This document shows positions 42,031-50,601 of a stretch of DNA of 64,000 nucleotides, piece by piece; the stretch's first letter is position 1, and each line of letters opens with the position of its first letter. The stretch covers positions 1-64,000 of the forward strand of contig NZ_JACHIA010000027.1 in assembly GCF_014202995.1 (NCBI RefSeq). The letters are read 5' to 3'. The notes beneath the pieces were generated by a model, which saw only the letters and a list, made by a program, of their open reading frames with translations, had not been told where the DNA came from and ran no database searches. The DNA is from Longimicrobium terrae (GTDB taxonomy: Bacteria; Gemmatimonadota; Gemmatimonadetes; Longimicrobiales; Longimicrobiaceae). Made by a program: the position numbers and the translations under genes.

Positions 42031-43125
42031 ATGAAGTCAGTTCTGACCGCCGCCGGGTCCCTCCGCCGGCTGCGCCCCGGACGGGCGCTGCGCAGCGGCC
42101 TGCCCGCGCTGCTCCCCGTGCTCCTCCTGCTGGCCTCGGCCTGCGGCGACGACCACCTGACGCGCTTTCCGCAGACGACGTTTGCCCCCGCCACCGAAAT
42201 GGCGTCGGAGCAGATGTGGCTCTTCCACCTCACCATGTGGATGGGCATCGTCGTCGGCCTGCTGACGTTCGGCCTGATGGGCTGGATCCTGTGGAAGTTC
42301 CGCTACCGCCCCGGCGGCCCCGAGGCGCAGCAGTTCCACGGCAACACCACGCTCGAAATCGCGTGGACGCTGCTCCCCGCCCTGATCGTGGCGGTCATCG
42401 CGGTGTTCACCGTGCGCGCCATCTTCATCACGCAGCCCGAACCGCCGGCCAACGCGCTCAACGTGCGGGTCATCGGCAAGCAGTGGTGGTGGGAGTTCCA
42501 GTACGCGGTGGGCCGCGACACCATCATCACCGCCAACGAAATCCACGTTCCCGTGGGCCAGCCGGTACAGCTGCTGCTGGAAAGCGACAACGTGCTGCAC
42601 TCCTTCTGGGTGCCGCAGATGGCGGGCAAGCGCGACCTGATCACCAACCGCGTCAACCGCCTCGTCTTCACCCCGCGCGAGCCGGGGGTGTACATGGGCC
42701 AGTGCGCCGAGTTCTGCGGCGACAGCCACGCGCTCATGAAGATGCGCCTGATCGCTCACACCCCCGACGGCTTCCGGCAGTGGCTGGAAAACGAGGCCCG
42801 TCCCGCGGTGGAGCCCACCGACAGCGCCTCGGCCGTGGCGGTGGGCAAGAAGCTGGTGACGCAGGGCGTGTGCGCCGGCTGCCACGTCATCAAGGGCACG
42901 CCCATGGTGGGGCGCACCGGCCCGGTGCTCACGCACTTCGGGCGGCGCCGCACGCTGGCCGCGGGAATCATGGAGAACAACGCGGCCAACCTGCACAGCT
43001 GGATCCGGAACGCGCCGGCCGTGAAGCCGGGTTCCAAGATGCCGCAGCTCGGGGGCGACGTTCAGAACGCGCTTTCCGACGAACAGATCTCGTACATCGT
43101 GGCCTACCTGCAGTCTCTGCAGTAG
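42031..43125 (+). CDS. ctaC: Cytochrome c oxidase subunit II with fused cytochrome c
   Basis: A 364-residue caa3-type subunit II. A lipoprotein-like signal (LLLLASAC) leads into two membrane helices, the cupredoxin domain with the Cu-A ligands (VLHSFW; CAEFCGDSHALMKM) and a C-terminal cytochrome c domain with heme-binding CAGCH and distal Met in SKMPQLGG. The fused cytochrome makes this a caa3 oxidase, which takes electrons directly from the bc-type complex or its equivalent. First gene of the operon; the ATG was chosen because it starts the signal sequence. Confidence 0.95.
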   Translation: MKSVLTAAGSLRRLRPGRALRSGLPALLPVLLLLASACGDDHLTRFPQTTFAPATEMASEQMWLFHLTMWMGIVVGLLTFGLMGWILWKFRYRPGGPEAQQFHGNTTLEIAWTLLPALIVAVIAVFTVRAIFITQPEPPANALNVRVIGKQWWWEFQYAVGRDTIITANEIHVPVGQPVQLLLESDNVLHSFWVPQMAGKRDLITNRVNRLVFTPREPGVYMGQCAEFCGDSHALMKMRLIAHTPDGFRQWLENEARPAVEPTDSASAVAVGKKLVTQGVCAGCHVIKGTPMVGRTGPVLTHFGRRRTLAAGIMENNAANLHSWIRNAPAVKPGSKMPQLGGDVQNALSDEQISYIVAYLQSLQ

Positions 43126-43227
43126 GCGCGGCACTCCGGCAGCTACGCCCGCCCCCGCCCGGCGGGGGCGCGCTTCCGTGATCAGGCGACCGGGCCAGTC
43201 CGGCGCCCCGAACCCGATGGAGTAGGA

Positions 43228-45177
43228 ATGGCATCAACCGCTACGGTGGCGGCTCCGCACAGCCTGGCCGCCGCCCACCCCGAGCCGCGGGGGCTGTGGA
43301 GCTGGATCACCACGGTCGACCACAAGCGCATCGGCATTCTGTACGGCGCCACGGCGTTCTTCTTCTTCCTGGTCGGCGGCCTCGAGGCGCTGCTGATCCG
43401 GGTGCAGCTGGCCGTGCCCAACAACAACTTCGTCAGCGCCGACCTGTACAACCAGCTGTTCACGGTGCACGCGCTGACGATGATCTTCGGCGCGCTGATG
43501 CCGCTTACGGCGGCGCTGTTCAACTACATGGTGCCGCTGCAGATCGGCGCCCGGGACGTGGCGTTCCCGCGGTTGAACGCGCTGTCGTACTGGATCTACC
43601 TGTTCGGCGTGCTGTTCTTCAACACCGGCATGCTGCTGAAGCTGGGGCCCAACTCGGGGTGGTTCGCGTACGCGCCCATCACCACCAAGCAGTTTTCGCC
43701 CGGGCTCAACATGGACTTCTACGTCCTGGGCCTGCAGATCCTGGGTCTGTCGTCGATCCTGGCGTCGCTCAACTTCATCGTGACGATCGTCAACATGCGT
43801 GCGCCGGGAATGCGGCTCATGCGCATGCCGATCTTCACCTGGATGACGCTGATCACCAACGTGCTGATCGTCACGGCCATGGCGGTGTTCACCATCGCCG
43901 TGACCGAGCTGATGTTTGACCGCGTGTTCGGCAGCGCCTTCTACGACATCAACAAGGGCGCCGACCCGCTGCTGTGGCAGCACCTGTTCTGGATGTTCGG
44001 CCACCCCGAGGTGTACATCCTGATCCTGCCCATCATGGGCATGGTGTCGGAGGTGATTCCCACCTTCAGCCGCAAGCCGCTGTTCGGCTACAACGTCATG
44101 GTGTTCTCGGGCGTGCTGATCGGCTGGCTGGGGTGGGGCGTGTGGAGCCACCACATGTTCGCCACCGGCATGGGCCCCATCGCCGACAGCTTCTTTTCGC
44201 TGTCCACCATGCTGATCGCGATTCCCACGGGCATCAAGATCTTCAACTGGCTGGGCACGCTGTGGGGCGGCAGCATCCGCTTCACCACCGCCATGCTGTT
44301 TTCGCTGGCCTTCCTGGCCATGTTCACCATCGGCGGCATCTCGGGCGTGATGCACGCGGCGGCGCCCAGCGACCTGCAGCAGACCGACACGTACTTCGTG
44401 GTGGCGCACATCCACTACGTGTTCTTCGGCGGCACGGTGCTGGGGCTGTGGTCCGGCATCTACTACTGGTATCCCAAGGTGTTCGGCCGCCTGCTCAGCG
44501 AGCGCGCAGGCCAGGTGCACTTCTGGCTCACCCTGGTGGGCATGAACATCACCTTCTTCCCCATGCACTTTCTGGGGATGCTGGGCATGCCGCGGCGCAT
44601 CTTCACCTACGCCGACAACATGGGCTTCAACGAGATGAACGCCCTGATCTCGGCGGGCTCGTTCATCCTGGCGCTGGGCACCCTGGTGTTCGCCATCAAC
44701 CTGGCGCTGTCGTGGAAGTTCGGGCGGCGCGCGGGGGCCAACCCGTGGGGCGCTTCCACGCTGGAGTGGAGCATTCCCTCGCCGCCGCCGGTGTACAACT
44801 TCGCCGTGATCCCCATCGTGCATTCGCGCATGCCCCTGTGGGAGGGCGACGCGGCCAAGTCCAGCGGAATTCCGCATGGACGGGTGGAGGAAGAGACGGA
44901 GCAGGTGACGCTGATGGGACGCAAGGTGGGCGAGGTGGCCGATCCGGAATCGGACGTGAACGTGATGTCGCCGCACCAGGACATCCACCTGCCGCCCCCG
45001 TCGTACTGGCCCATCGTGCTGGCGGCCGGTATTTCGATGATCTTCATCGGCCTGCTGTTCCGCAACGTGGGCGGCGCGGCGCACAATCTGTGGTTCATGA
45101 CGCCCGCGGGCGCGCTGCTGACGGTGGTGGCCATCTACGCCTGGGCCTTCGAGCCGGGGCACAGCCACGAGCACTGA
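43228..45177 (+). CDS. ctaD: Cytochrome c oxidase subunit I
   Basis: A 649-residue heme-copper oxidase catalytic subunit that reduces O2 to water and pumps protons. Ligands of heme a and heme a3/Cu-B are visible: HALTMIF, the FGHPEVYILILP helix with the cross-linked His-Tyr pair and Glu, SHHMFATGM, and the heme a3/a helix VVAHIHYVFFGGT. The K-channel helix IPTGIKIFNW is present. Two extra helices and a long loop (about 540-600) follow the 12-helix core. GGAG lies upstream of the ATG. Second gene of the cta operon. Confidence 0.96.
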   Translation: MASTATVAAPHSLAAAHPEPRGLWSWITTVDHKRIGILYGATAFFFFLVGGLEALLIRVQLAVPNNNFVSADLYNQLFTVHALTMIFGALMPLTAALFNYMVPLQIGARDVAFPRLNALSYWIYLFGVLFFNTGMLLKLGPNSGWFAYAPITTKQFSPGLNMDFYVLGLQILGLSSILASLNFIVTIVNMRAPGMRLMRMPIFTWMTLITNVLIVTAMAVFTIAVTELMFDRVFGSAFYDINKGADPLLWQHLFWMFGHPEVYILILPIMGMVSEVIPTFSRKPLFGYNVMVFSGVLIGWLGWGVWSHHMFATGMGPIADSFFSLSTMLIAIPTGIKIFNWLGTLWGGSIRFTTAMLFSLAFLAMFTIGGISGVMHAAAPSDLQQTDTYFVVAHIHYVFFGGTVLGLWSGIYYWYPKVFGRLLSERAGQVHFWLTLVGMNITFFPMHFLGMLGMPRRIFTYADNMGFNEMNALISAGSFILALGTLVFAINLALSWKFGRRAGANPWGASTLEWSIPSPPPVYNFAVIPIVHSRMPLWEGDAAKSSGIPHGRVEEETEQVTLMGRKVGEVADPESDVNVMSPHQDIHLPPPSYWPIVLAAGISMIFIGLLFRNVGGAAHNLWFMTPAGALLTVVAIYAWAFEPGHSHEH

Positions 45178-45282
45178 ACAGAAAGTGCCCCGTTCCCGGT
45201 GCCAGAGTGTCCGGCACCGGGTACCGGGCACTGAGCACCGGGAACAGCTTCTACGCCGTCGCTCTTTCTTGAACATCGGACG

Positions 45283-45930
45283 ATGAACCAAACTCACGCG
45301 CTGGATCACGCGCATCCGGCCCACCTGGACACCAGCACCGGGCTGGACAACCGCAAGCTCGCCTTCTGGGGCTTCATCGGCTCGGAGTGCCTGCTGTTCG
45401 GCTCGCTGATCGCCACGTACATGGCGTACAAGGGCAACAGCATCGCCGGGCCCACGCCGCACGGCGACTGCTGGAAGGGCGTGCCCTGCGTAAACCCGGG
45501 GCACGGCATCTTCAACCTGCCGCTCACCACCGCCAGCACGTTCATTCTGCTGGTGAGTTCGGTGTTCATGGTGCTGGCGCTGAACTACACGCAGCGCGGC
45601 GAGCGGATGAAGAGCGCGCTCTGGCTGTTCATGACGGCCTTTGGCGGCAGCATCTTCCTGGGGTGCCAGGTCTACGAGTTCACGCACTTCTACCACGAGG
45701 GGCTCACGCTGGGCACCAGCCTGTTCAGCAGCAGCTTCTACCTGCTCACGGGCTTTCACGGCGCCCACGTCACCGCCGGCGTGCTGTACCTGATGACGCT
45801 GGCGTGGATGGCCTACCGCGGACGCATCGGGCCGGAAAAGGCGCTCAACGTGGAGCTGGCCGGCCTGTACTGGCACTTCGTGGACGTAATCTGGATCGTG
45901 ATCTTCCCCCTCGTGTACCTGATCAAGTAA
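45283..45930 (+). CDS. ctaE: Cytochrome c oxidase subunit III
   Basis: A 215-residue, five-helix subunit III. Conserved features are FWGFIGSECLLFGSLIATYM, the VYEFTHFY helix and FHGAHVTAGVLYL near the end, followed by WHFVDVIWIVIF. Shorter than the seven-helix form, as usual when subunit I carries the two extra helices. It follows ctaD after 105 bp that carry part of a family E repeat (CACCGGGTACCGGGCACTG). Confidence 0.93.
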   Translation: MNQTHALDHAHPAHLDTSTGLDNRKLAFWGFIGSECLLFGSLIATYMAYKGNSIAGPTPHGDCWKGVPCVNPGHGIFNLPLTTASTFILLVSSVFMVLALNYTQRGERMKSALWLFMTAFGGSIFLGCQVYEFTHFYHEGLTLGTSLFSSSFYLLTGFHGAHVTAGVLYLMTLAWMAYRGRIGPEKALNVELAGLYWHFVDVIWIVIFPLVYLIK

Positions 45931-45938
45931 GCGAGCCG

Positions 45939-46397
45939 ATGAGCAGCGAAACGCACGAGATGGCACACGGGGCGCACGCGCATCCCACCAACCGCTTCTA
46001 CCTCATCATCGGCCTGATTCTGCTGGTGCTGACGGGGCTGGAGGTGCTGGGGTACATGGGTGAAACCAGCGGCGCGCTCAGCAGCGGCATGTCCGCCATC
46101 ATCATCCTGGTGCTGTCGGCCGCCAAGTTCATTCTGGTGGTCGCGTACTACATGCACCTCAAGTTCGATCACAAGCTGTTCACCGGGGTATTCCTGTTTC
46201 CGGCGGCGCTCGCGATCCTGGTGATCGGCAGCATGATCATGCTGTTCCACATTCTGCACGGAACGGCGACCCGCTACCCGGGTCACGGAACGCTGACCAA
46301 CAACGAGTCGGTGCACGGGCCGGCCACGGCGCCGCGGGAAAATCCCGGCGCGCCCACCACGCCCAGCACGGGTGAGGCGTCGCCGACGCCGCACTGA
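45939..46397 (+). CDS. ctaF: Cytochrome c oxidase subunit IV
   Basis: A 152-residue small subunit (prokaryotic COX4/CtaF type). Three membrane helices (FYLIIGLILLVLTGLEVLGY, MSAIIILVLSAAKFILVVAY and FLFPAALAILVIGSMIMLF) with the family signature YYMHLKFD in between. The His-rich N-terminus (MAHGAHAHPTNR) and the long Thr/Pro-rich C-terminal tail are not conserved in the family. It starts 8 bp after ctaE. Confidence 0.9.
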   Translation: MSSETHEMAHGAHAHPTNRFYLIIGLILLVLTGLEVLGYMGETSGALSSGMSAIIILVLSAAKFILVVAYYMHLKFDHKLFTGVFLFPAALAILVIGSMIMLFHILHGTATRYPGHGTLTNNESVHGPATAPRENPGAPTTPSTGEASPTPH

Positions 46398-46422
46398 CCT
46401 CACCGCGGTACGAGGTTCTGCA

Positions 46423-47325
46423 ATGCAGTCTGCGGTTCTGGGTCTCGCCCTGCTTCACGGGGGCGAGACCTTTTCCTGGAGTGAATGGAAGGTCTACCCC
46501 AGCTTCATGGCGGGGTGGCTGCTCCTGGGCGGCGCCTACTTTCTGGCCATCGGGCCGTTGCGGCACCGCTTCGCGGGGGCGTCGCCGGTGTCGGCCAGGA
46601 AGGTGGCCTCGTTCACGGCCGGCCTGCTGATGATGTTCGCCTCGCTGCAGGGCCCGCTGCACGAGCTGAGCGACTACTTTCTCTTCAGCGCGCACATGGT
46701 TCAGCACTTGGTGCTGATTCTGATGATGCCGCCCTTTCTGCTGTACGGCACCCCCGACTGGATGCTGCGCCCGCTGGTGCGCCGCCGGTGGGGATACTTG
46801 GCCGCGCGGGCCATCACCTTTCCGCTGATCGCCTTTGCGCTCAACAACATCATCTTTCTGGCGTGGCACTTTCCCGGTCCGTACGACCTGATGATGCGCA
46901 ACCACAACGTTCACATCACCATGCACCTGATGATCATGGTGACGGGGACGATCATGTGGTGGCCCGTCATGAGCCCGCTGCCGGAGCTTCCGCGCGTGGC
47001 GCCGGTGCTTCAGATGGTGTACCTGTTCCTGGTGGGGATTCCCATGATGGTCTCCGCCGCGCTGATCACGTTTTCGCAGAGCGAGCTGTACAGCTGGTAC
47101 GTGGAGGCGCCGCGGCTGATTTCGTCGCTGTCGGCGCTGGAAGACCAGCGGCTGGGCGGGGTGATCATGTGGGTGCCGGGGGGGCTTACGCTCTGGCTGG
47201 CCATCACCGCCGTGTACTTTCGCTGGACCAACCGCGAGCGCATCGAGGACGAGGCCGTCACCCTGTCGCAGCCGCGCGTGAACCGCGCCGGCCTGGTGGT
47301 GCCGCCCGTGACCGGCGTCCGCTGA
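46423..47325 (+). CDS. ctaG: Caa3-type oxidase assembly protein CtaG
   Basis: A 300-residue polytopic membrane protein of the Caa3_CtaG family, needed for copper-centre assembly in caa3 oxidases. About seven helices; the conserved His motifs SAHMVQHLVLILMMPPFLLY, FLAWHFPGPYD and HITMHLMIM are intact, and are likely copper-binding. It follows ctaF after 25 bp and ends the operon; a near-perfect terminator follows. Confidence 0.92.
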   Translation: MQSAVLGLALLHGGETFSWSEWKVYPSFMAGWLLLGGAYFLAIGPLRHRFAGASPVSARKVASFTAGLLMMFASLQGPLHELSDYFLFSAHMVQHLVLILMMPPFLLYGTPDWMLRPLVRRRWGYLAARAITFPLIAFALNNIIFLAWHFPGPYDLMMRNHNVHITMHLMIMVTGTIMWWPVMSPLPELPRVAPVLQMVYLFLVGIPMMVSAALITFSQSELYSWYVEAPRLISSLSALEDQRLGGVIMWVPGGLTLWLAITAVYFRWTNRERIEDEAVTLSQPRVNRAGLVVPPVTGVR

Positions 47326-47348
47326 AACGTTCGATCGTGACGATGACC

Positions 47349-47384
47349 GCCGCCGCCCGGCTCTGTGCCGGGCGGCGGCTTTTT
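47349..47384 (+). terminator. Intrinsic terminator of the cta operon
   Basis: Perfect 13-bp stem GCCGCCGCCCGGC / GCCGGGCGGCGGC with a 5-nt loop (TCTGT) followed by TTTTTC, 23 bp after ctaG. Confidence 0.95.
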
Positions 47385-47458
47385 CATGCGCGCCACCCGA
47401 ACGCCGTGTCTCGGGCGGACCGTCCTGCGGCCGTGCCTGACGAACCTGGGTATTTGTG

Positions 47459-47875
47459 ATGAACGATCGTGTGATGCCGATGCCCGGCAACGGCGACAGT
47501 GTGTGGGCGGGGATGGGCGACTACACCCTGATCGGCCCGGACGGCCGCCACGAGGTGTCGCTGCGGTACGCGGGCGAGCCGCCGCACGGCGATAGCTGCC
47601 ACGAGCTGCGCGCGGACGGCGTGCTCCTCCCCGGCCTGGCGTGGGGGTGCAACTTCGCCTTTACGCCGGACGGGCGGTATTTCGCCGCAAGCTGGATAGC
47701 CGAGCGGTACGAGCGCAGGACGATCATCATCGATCTGGATGAGCGGCGCTACCTGGTGCTCCCCATCTACATCTACGACTTCCGCTTTGTCTGGCCGACG
47801 CTCGCCGGTGCTGGCGACCACCAGCAGCTGCGCTACGACTTCCACGGCCGGGAGCGCTGGACGCCGTACTCCTGA
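47459..47875 (+). CDS. Hypothetical protein
   Basis: A 138-residue soluble protein of unknown function. It consists of beta-strand patterns (WAGMGDYTLIGPDGRHEVSL, RTIIIDLDERRYLVLPIYIY) and contains CNFAFTPDGRYFAASW, reminiscent of one or two beta-propeller blades, but no full propeller. GTG immediately upstream could also be a start; the ATG at 47459 is chosen. No ribosome binding site is clear. It is flanked by two terminators and therefore monocistronic. Confidence 0.6.
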   Translation: MNDRVMPMPGNGDSVWAGMGDYTLIGPDGRHEVSLRYAGEPPHGDSCHELRADGVLLPGLAWGCNFAFTPDGRYFAASWIAERYERRTIIIDLDERRYLVLPIYIYDFRFVWPTLAGAGDHQQLRYDFHGRERWTPYS

Positions 47876-47954
47876 TCGTATCGCGGACCGTCGGCCTGCG
47901 GGCTGGCCCTGCCCGGCCCGCCGCATCCGAGGGCAGGACCACGGTAGACAATCG

Positions 47955-47985
47955 AAAGCCACCCGCCGGCATCGGGGTGGTTTTT
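47955..47985 (+). terminator. Intrinsic terminator
   Basis: AAAGCCACCC paired with GGGTGGTTTT (one G-T pair) around a 9-nt loop, continuing into TTTTT. It ends the hypothetical gene at 47459-47875 and insulates the toxin-antitoxin genes. Confidence 0.8.
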
Positions 47986-48008
47986 CGTCATGTCGGGAAA
48001 CGGGTCCG

Positions 48009-48038
48009 CACGGTGGCGGCTCGCGGTATTTGATGTGC
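48009..48038 (+). repeat. Upstream repeat of module 1
   Basis: A 30-nt segment that matches 48979-49008 at 25 of 30 positions (core GGCNGCTCGCGGTAT). It lies 232 bp upstream of the first antitoxin gene, while the second copy lies 121 bp upstream of the second. It points to duplication of the whole toxin-antitoxin unit including its control region. Confidence 0.65.
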
Positions 48039-48240
48039 GGAGCGAACAGTTTATCTTGTTCTCCTGACGGAGTGGACAACGCCGCATGACGGGACGGACA
48101 TGCCGGCTGGTTCACCCGCACCGTCCGCGATCGCGTGCGAGCGGCAAGCGCGGCCCCACCTCGCGCGCTCAGCCGTGACGATTCCACCCGCTCGGTGGAC
48201 ATCCCGACCGTCAAATCTGCGACCTAACCCCGAGGAGATC

Positions 48241-48450
48241 ATGTCCGAGGCGCATGCAAGCACCAATGACAGTGTCCAGGCCGAGCTTGATTGGCAGGCC
48301 CGCCGGAAGAAGTGGGAGGAGGCGGGAGTTGTCGTGCCGGTGCGGACTACTGGAGTCAAGATCGACTGGGAGGCTCTGCGTTTTCTCCCGTTCACCGAAC
48401 AGGAGGTGAGCCGCATGCTCGTGGAACTGCGCCGTTCGGGACGCCTGTGA
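48241..48450 (+). CDS. Antitoxin-like small protein, module 1
   Basis: A 69-residue protein upstream of a PIN-domain gene, in the position of a VapB antitoxin. GAGGAG lies 4 nt before the ATG. The N-terminus is helical (DSVQAELDWQARRKKWEEAG); the C-terminal end (EQEVSRMLVELRRSGRL) is an amphipathic helix suited to wrapping a toxin. No AbrB, RHH or Phd DNA-binding motif is recognised. Its stop overlaps the toxin start as GTGA, so the two are translationally coupled. The C-terminal LxxLRRxxRL pattern is shared with the antitoxin of module 2. Confidence 0.7.
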   Translation: MSEAHASTNDSVQAELDWQARRKKWEEAGVVVPVRTTGVKIDWEALRFLPFTEQEVSRMLVELRRSGRL

Positions 48451-49139
48451 AGCTGTATTTTCTGGATTCGTCAGCGATCGTCCGCCTGTACGTGGTTGAG
48501 CCGGGCTGGTCGACGGTTCGGGAACTCGTGCGTGGCGCAGCCGCCGATCCTCCGCGAGCACGCATCTGTGCATGTGACCTCGCGCTCCCGGAGACCATCT
48601 CGGCGCTTCAGCAGATCTCCACGGGGCCGAACGCCGGCCGGAGAGGACTCAGTCCGGCCGCGTACCGTCGCACGCTGCCGCTGGTACGCGCACAGATGCT
48701 GGAAACCGAGGCAGCCGTGAGCATCACGGCAAGCAGCTGCATCCCGCTTGCGGCCGATGTGGTCGACAGGCGAAAGGTCCGGGGCGCGGATGCCGTCCAC
48801 ATCGCCGCTGCGCTGACCGCACGTGAGACGATGGGCACCGGATTGCCTTTCGTGTTCGTGAGCGGGGATGCACGGCAGTGCCGCGCGGCTGAAGAGGAGG
48901 GCCTGCCCGTGTGCAGATCTGAACAGGAGAGCCGCTCGCGGAGAGGGTGTAGCGGTCCGGGACCCCAAACCGTGTCAGCACGTTGGCTGCTCGCGGTATC
49001 TGGTGTCCAGATAGCCTGGTTCGTCGTAGTCGGGATCGCTGGCGGTAAGGACGCGTTCCTCACCGCCCAGGAATGGAATGCAAAACCCGGGAGATTCGAA
49101 TGTCCAAGAAGAAGGTGGGTTCAGCGCCTGATCCGGTGA
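48447..49139 (+). CDS. PIN-domain toxin with run-on tail, module 1
   Basis: A 230-residue PIN-domain ribonuclease (VapC type) starting with GTG. The metal-binding acidic residues are present: Asp7 (FLDSSAIV), Glu49 (ALPETISAL), Asp115 (GADAVHIAAAL) and Asp141 (SGDARQC). The domain equals that of module 2 up to about residue 158 (EEGLPVC). There the module 2 protein stops within a few residues, but this frame runs on for about 75 residues through the inter-module DNA and 40 bases into the second antitoxin gene. The tail (SRSRRGCSGPGP...) has no family support, so a lost stop or late frameshift is likely. The toxin core seems complete. Confidence 0.75.
   Translation: MKLYFLDSSAIVRLYVVEPGWSTVRELVRGAAADPPRARICACDLALPETISALQQISTGPNAGRRGLSPAAYRRTLPLVRAQMLETEAAVSITASSCIPLAADVVDRRKVRGADAVHIAAALTARETMGTGLPFVFVSGDARQCRAAEEEGLPVCRSEQESRSRRGCSGPGPQTVSARWLLAVSGVQIAWFVVVGIAGGKDAFLTAQEWNAKPGRFECPRRRWVQRLIR
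48979..49008 (+). repeat. Upstream repeat of module 2
   Basis: Second copy of the 30-nt segment at 48009-48038 (25/30 identical). It lies inside the run-on tail of the module 1 toxin frame and 91 bp upstream of the second antitoxin ATG, so this DNA was control sequence before becoming part of the tail. Confidence 0.65.
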
Positions 49140-49312
49140 AGCCGGAGCCGCATCCGGACGACGTGGCGTTTCAGCGCTGCATGGCGGAGCGTGGCGTCAC
49201 GATCCGTATTCCCAATCCGGCTCCCGACTGGGAGTTGCCGGAGCCAATCCACGTAGAGGGGGAATTGGCCAGTGAAGCACTCATCCGGCTCCGGCGGGCA
49301 ACCCGTCTGTGA
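49100..49312 (+). CDS. Antitoxin-like small protein, module 2
   Basis: A 70-residue protein before the second PIN gene. GGGAG lies 7 nt before the ATG. The N-terminus is Lys/Pro-rich, the middle carries RCMAERGVTIRIPNPAPDW, and the C-terminal helix ends SEALIRLRRATRL, like module 1. Overall similarity to the module 1 antitoxin is low apart from that end, while the toxins are clearly alike; faster antitoxin divergence is usual. Its stop overlaps the toxin GTG start (GTGA). Its first 40 bases overlap the end of the module 1 toxin frame. Confidence 0.7.
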   Translation: MSKKKVGSAPDPVKPEPHPDDVAFQRCMAERGVTIRIPNPAPDWELPEPIHVEGELASEALIRLRRATRL

Positions 49313-49794
49313 AACGATATTTTCTGGACTCTTCCGCCATCGTAAAACTCTACGTGGTAGAACCGGGCTCTCAGACCGTCCGCGATCTGTTCCGGAACTC
49401 GGCTCAGGTTTCCACGAGAGACCGCGTACTCGTTTGCGATCTGGCGTTGCCGGAAACCGTTTCCGCGCTGCAGCAGATCGCACGTGGTCCGTCTGCCGCA
49501 CGCAAGGGACTTAGCGTGTCGGCCCTACGGCGGACGCTGCCTCGCGTTCAAGCCGACTTCAACGGCGCGATCCCGATCCACATGAATGCCGTATCCGAAT
49601 GCATGCGTGAGGCGGTCCCGATCATCGAGCGGCAGCAGCTTCGTCCTGGTGATGCGCTCCACGTCGCGTCGGCGTTGCTCGTCCAGCAGAACATCCCCGC
49701 AGAGGATGAACTCACGTTCGTAAGCGCGGACCAGAAGCACTGCGACGCTGCACGCAGGGAGGGTTTACGCGTTCTTGCTCTGCCGGGGGCGTGA
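49309..49794 (+). CDS. PIN-domain toxin, module 2
   Basis: A 161-residue VapC-like PIN-domain ribonuclease of normal length. Acidic residues are at the same positions as in module 1: Asp7 (FLDSSAIV), Glu49 (LPETVSAL), Asp115 (PGDALHVASAL) and Asp141 (FVSADQKH). It starts with GTG overlapping the antitoxin stop, and ends EGLRVLALPGA. Members of this family cleave tRNA or rRNA and are held inactive by the upstream protein. A strong hairpin follows. Confidence 0.85.
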   Translation: MKRYFLDSSAIVKLYVVEPGSQTVRDLFRNSAQVSTRDRVLVCDLALPETVSALQQIARGPSAARKGLSVSALRRTLPRVQADFNGAIPIHMNAVSECMREAVPIIERQQLRPGDALHVASALLVQQNIPAEDELTFVSADQKHCDAARREGLRVLALPGA

Positions 49795-49811
49795 ACGGCA
49801 GAGCATACGTA

Positions 49812-49843
49812 GAACGCCGCGCGACGGAGAGTCGCGCGGCGTT
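49812..49843 (+). terminator. Hairpin after the PIN modules
   Basis: AACGCCGCGCGAC / GTCGCGCGGCGTT, 13-bp perfect stem with a 6-nt loop. No T-tract (GAATCC follows). It lies between the convergent PIN module and MurU-like gene. Confidence 0.75.
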
Positions 49844-49875
49844 GAATCCGATTCAGCTTGGCGTAACCGGAGTCG

Positions 49876-50601
49876 TCAGGCGGGGAAGCGCTGGCGCGCC
49901 GCCTCCAGCTGCTCCGGGCGGCCGATGTCCAGCCAGGCGCAGCCATCCACGCGGTAGGGCATGATCCGCTCGCCCGCGGCCGCAAGCCGCAGGTACGGCT
50001 CCAGGATGCTGAACGCGCCGGTCTCCGTCAGCAGGTCCAGAAAGCGCGGGGAAAGCACGTGCACGCCCGCGAACGGGAGCGCGGTCACGGCGCCGCGGGC
50101 CGGGCGCACGCGCAGGTCCACGCCCTTGCTCTCATCCACGCGCCCCAGAAGTCCGTCCTCGTCAAAGAGCAGCTTGCGGGCGGAGGGCCGGTCCAGCACC
50201 GCCACCGTCACCAGCGGATCGCCCGCCGCGTGGTGCGCGGCGAGCAGGTCGTCCAGCGACAGGTCGGTGGCGATGTCGGCGTTGTGCAGAAAGAACGGCC
50301 CGTCGCGGCGAAACAGGGGACGCGCTGCCAGCAGCGCGCCGCCGGTTTCCAGCGGCCCCGGGTCCTCGCGCGAAAACACGGCCTCCACGCCAAAGCCGTC
50401 GTGCGCGCGGACGTAGTCCTCGATCTGCTCGGCCAGGTACGCGGTGTTGATGATGAGCCGGTCCGCGCCGGCGGCGATCAGGCGGCGGGCGACGCGCTCC
50501 AGCATGGGCACGCCGCCGACCTCGATCATCGCCTTGGGCGTGTGGTCCGTCAGCGGGCGCAGGCGCGTGCCCAGCCCCGCCGCCAGGATCATGGCGTCCA
50601 T
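49876..50601 (-). CDS. murU: MurU-like sugar-1-phosphate nucleotidyltransferase
   Basis: A 241-residue nucleotidyltransferase. MILAAGLGTRLRPLT is the nucleotide-binding N-terminus; the metal-binding Asp lies in FFLHNADIATD; the C-terminal part (VDGCAWLDIGRPEQL) fits the MurU/GMP family. In Pseudomonas MurU converts MurNAc 1-phosphate to UDP-MurNAc. The upstream, overlapping gene (TGATG junction) encodes an AmgK-like kinase, which makes the substrate, so the pair is the known MurNAc recycling route. A mannose-1-phosphate guanylyltransferase activity cannot be ruled out from sequence alone. Confidence 0.82.
   Translation of the reverse strand: MDAMILAAGLGTRLRPLTDHTPKAMIEVGGVPMLERVARRLIAAGADRLIINTAYLAEQIEDYVRAHDGFGVEAVFSREDPGPLETGGALLAARPLFRRDGPFFLHNADIATDLSLDDLLAAHHAAGDPLVTVAVLDRPSARKLLFDEDGLLGRVDESKGVDLRVRPARGAVTALPFAGVHVLSPRFLDLLTETGAFSILEPYLRLAAAGERIMPYRVDGCAWLDIGRPEQLEAARQRFPA

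Noticed and set aside
43234-45966. Long minus-strand open frame across ctaD and ctaE
   Set aside because: Opposite strand of intact oxidase genes with conserved heme and copper ligands; the antisense translation is low-complexity His/Arg/Gln sequence.
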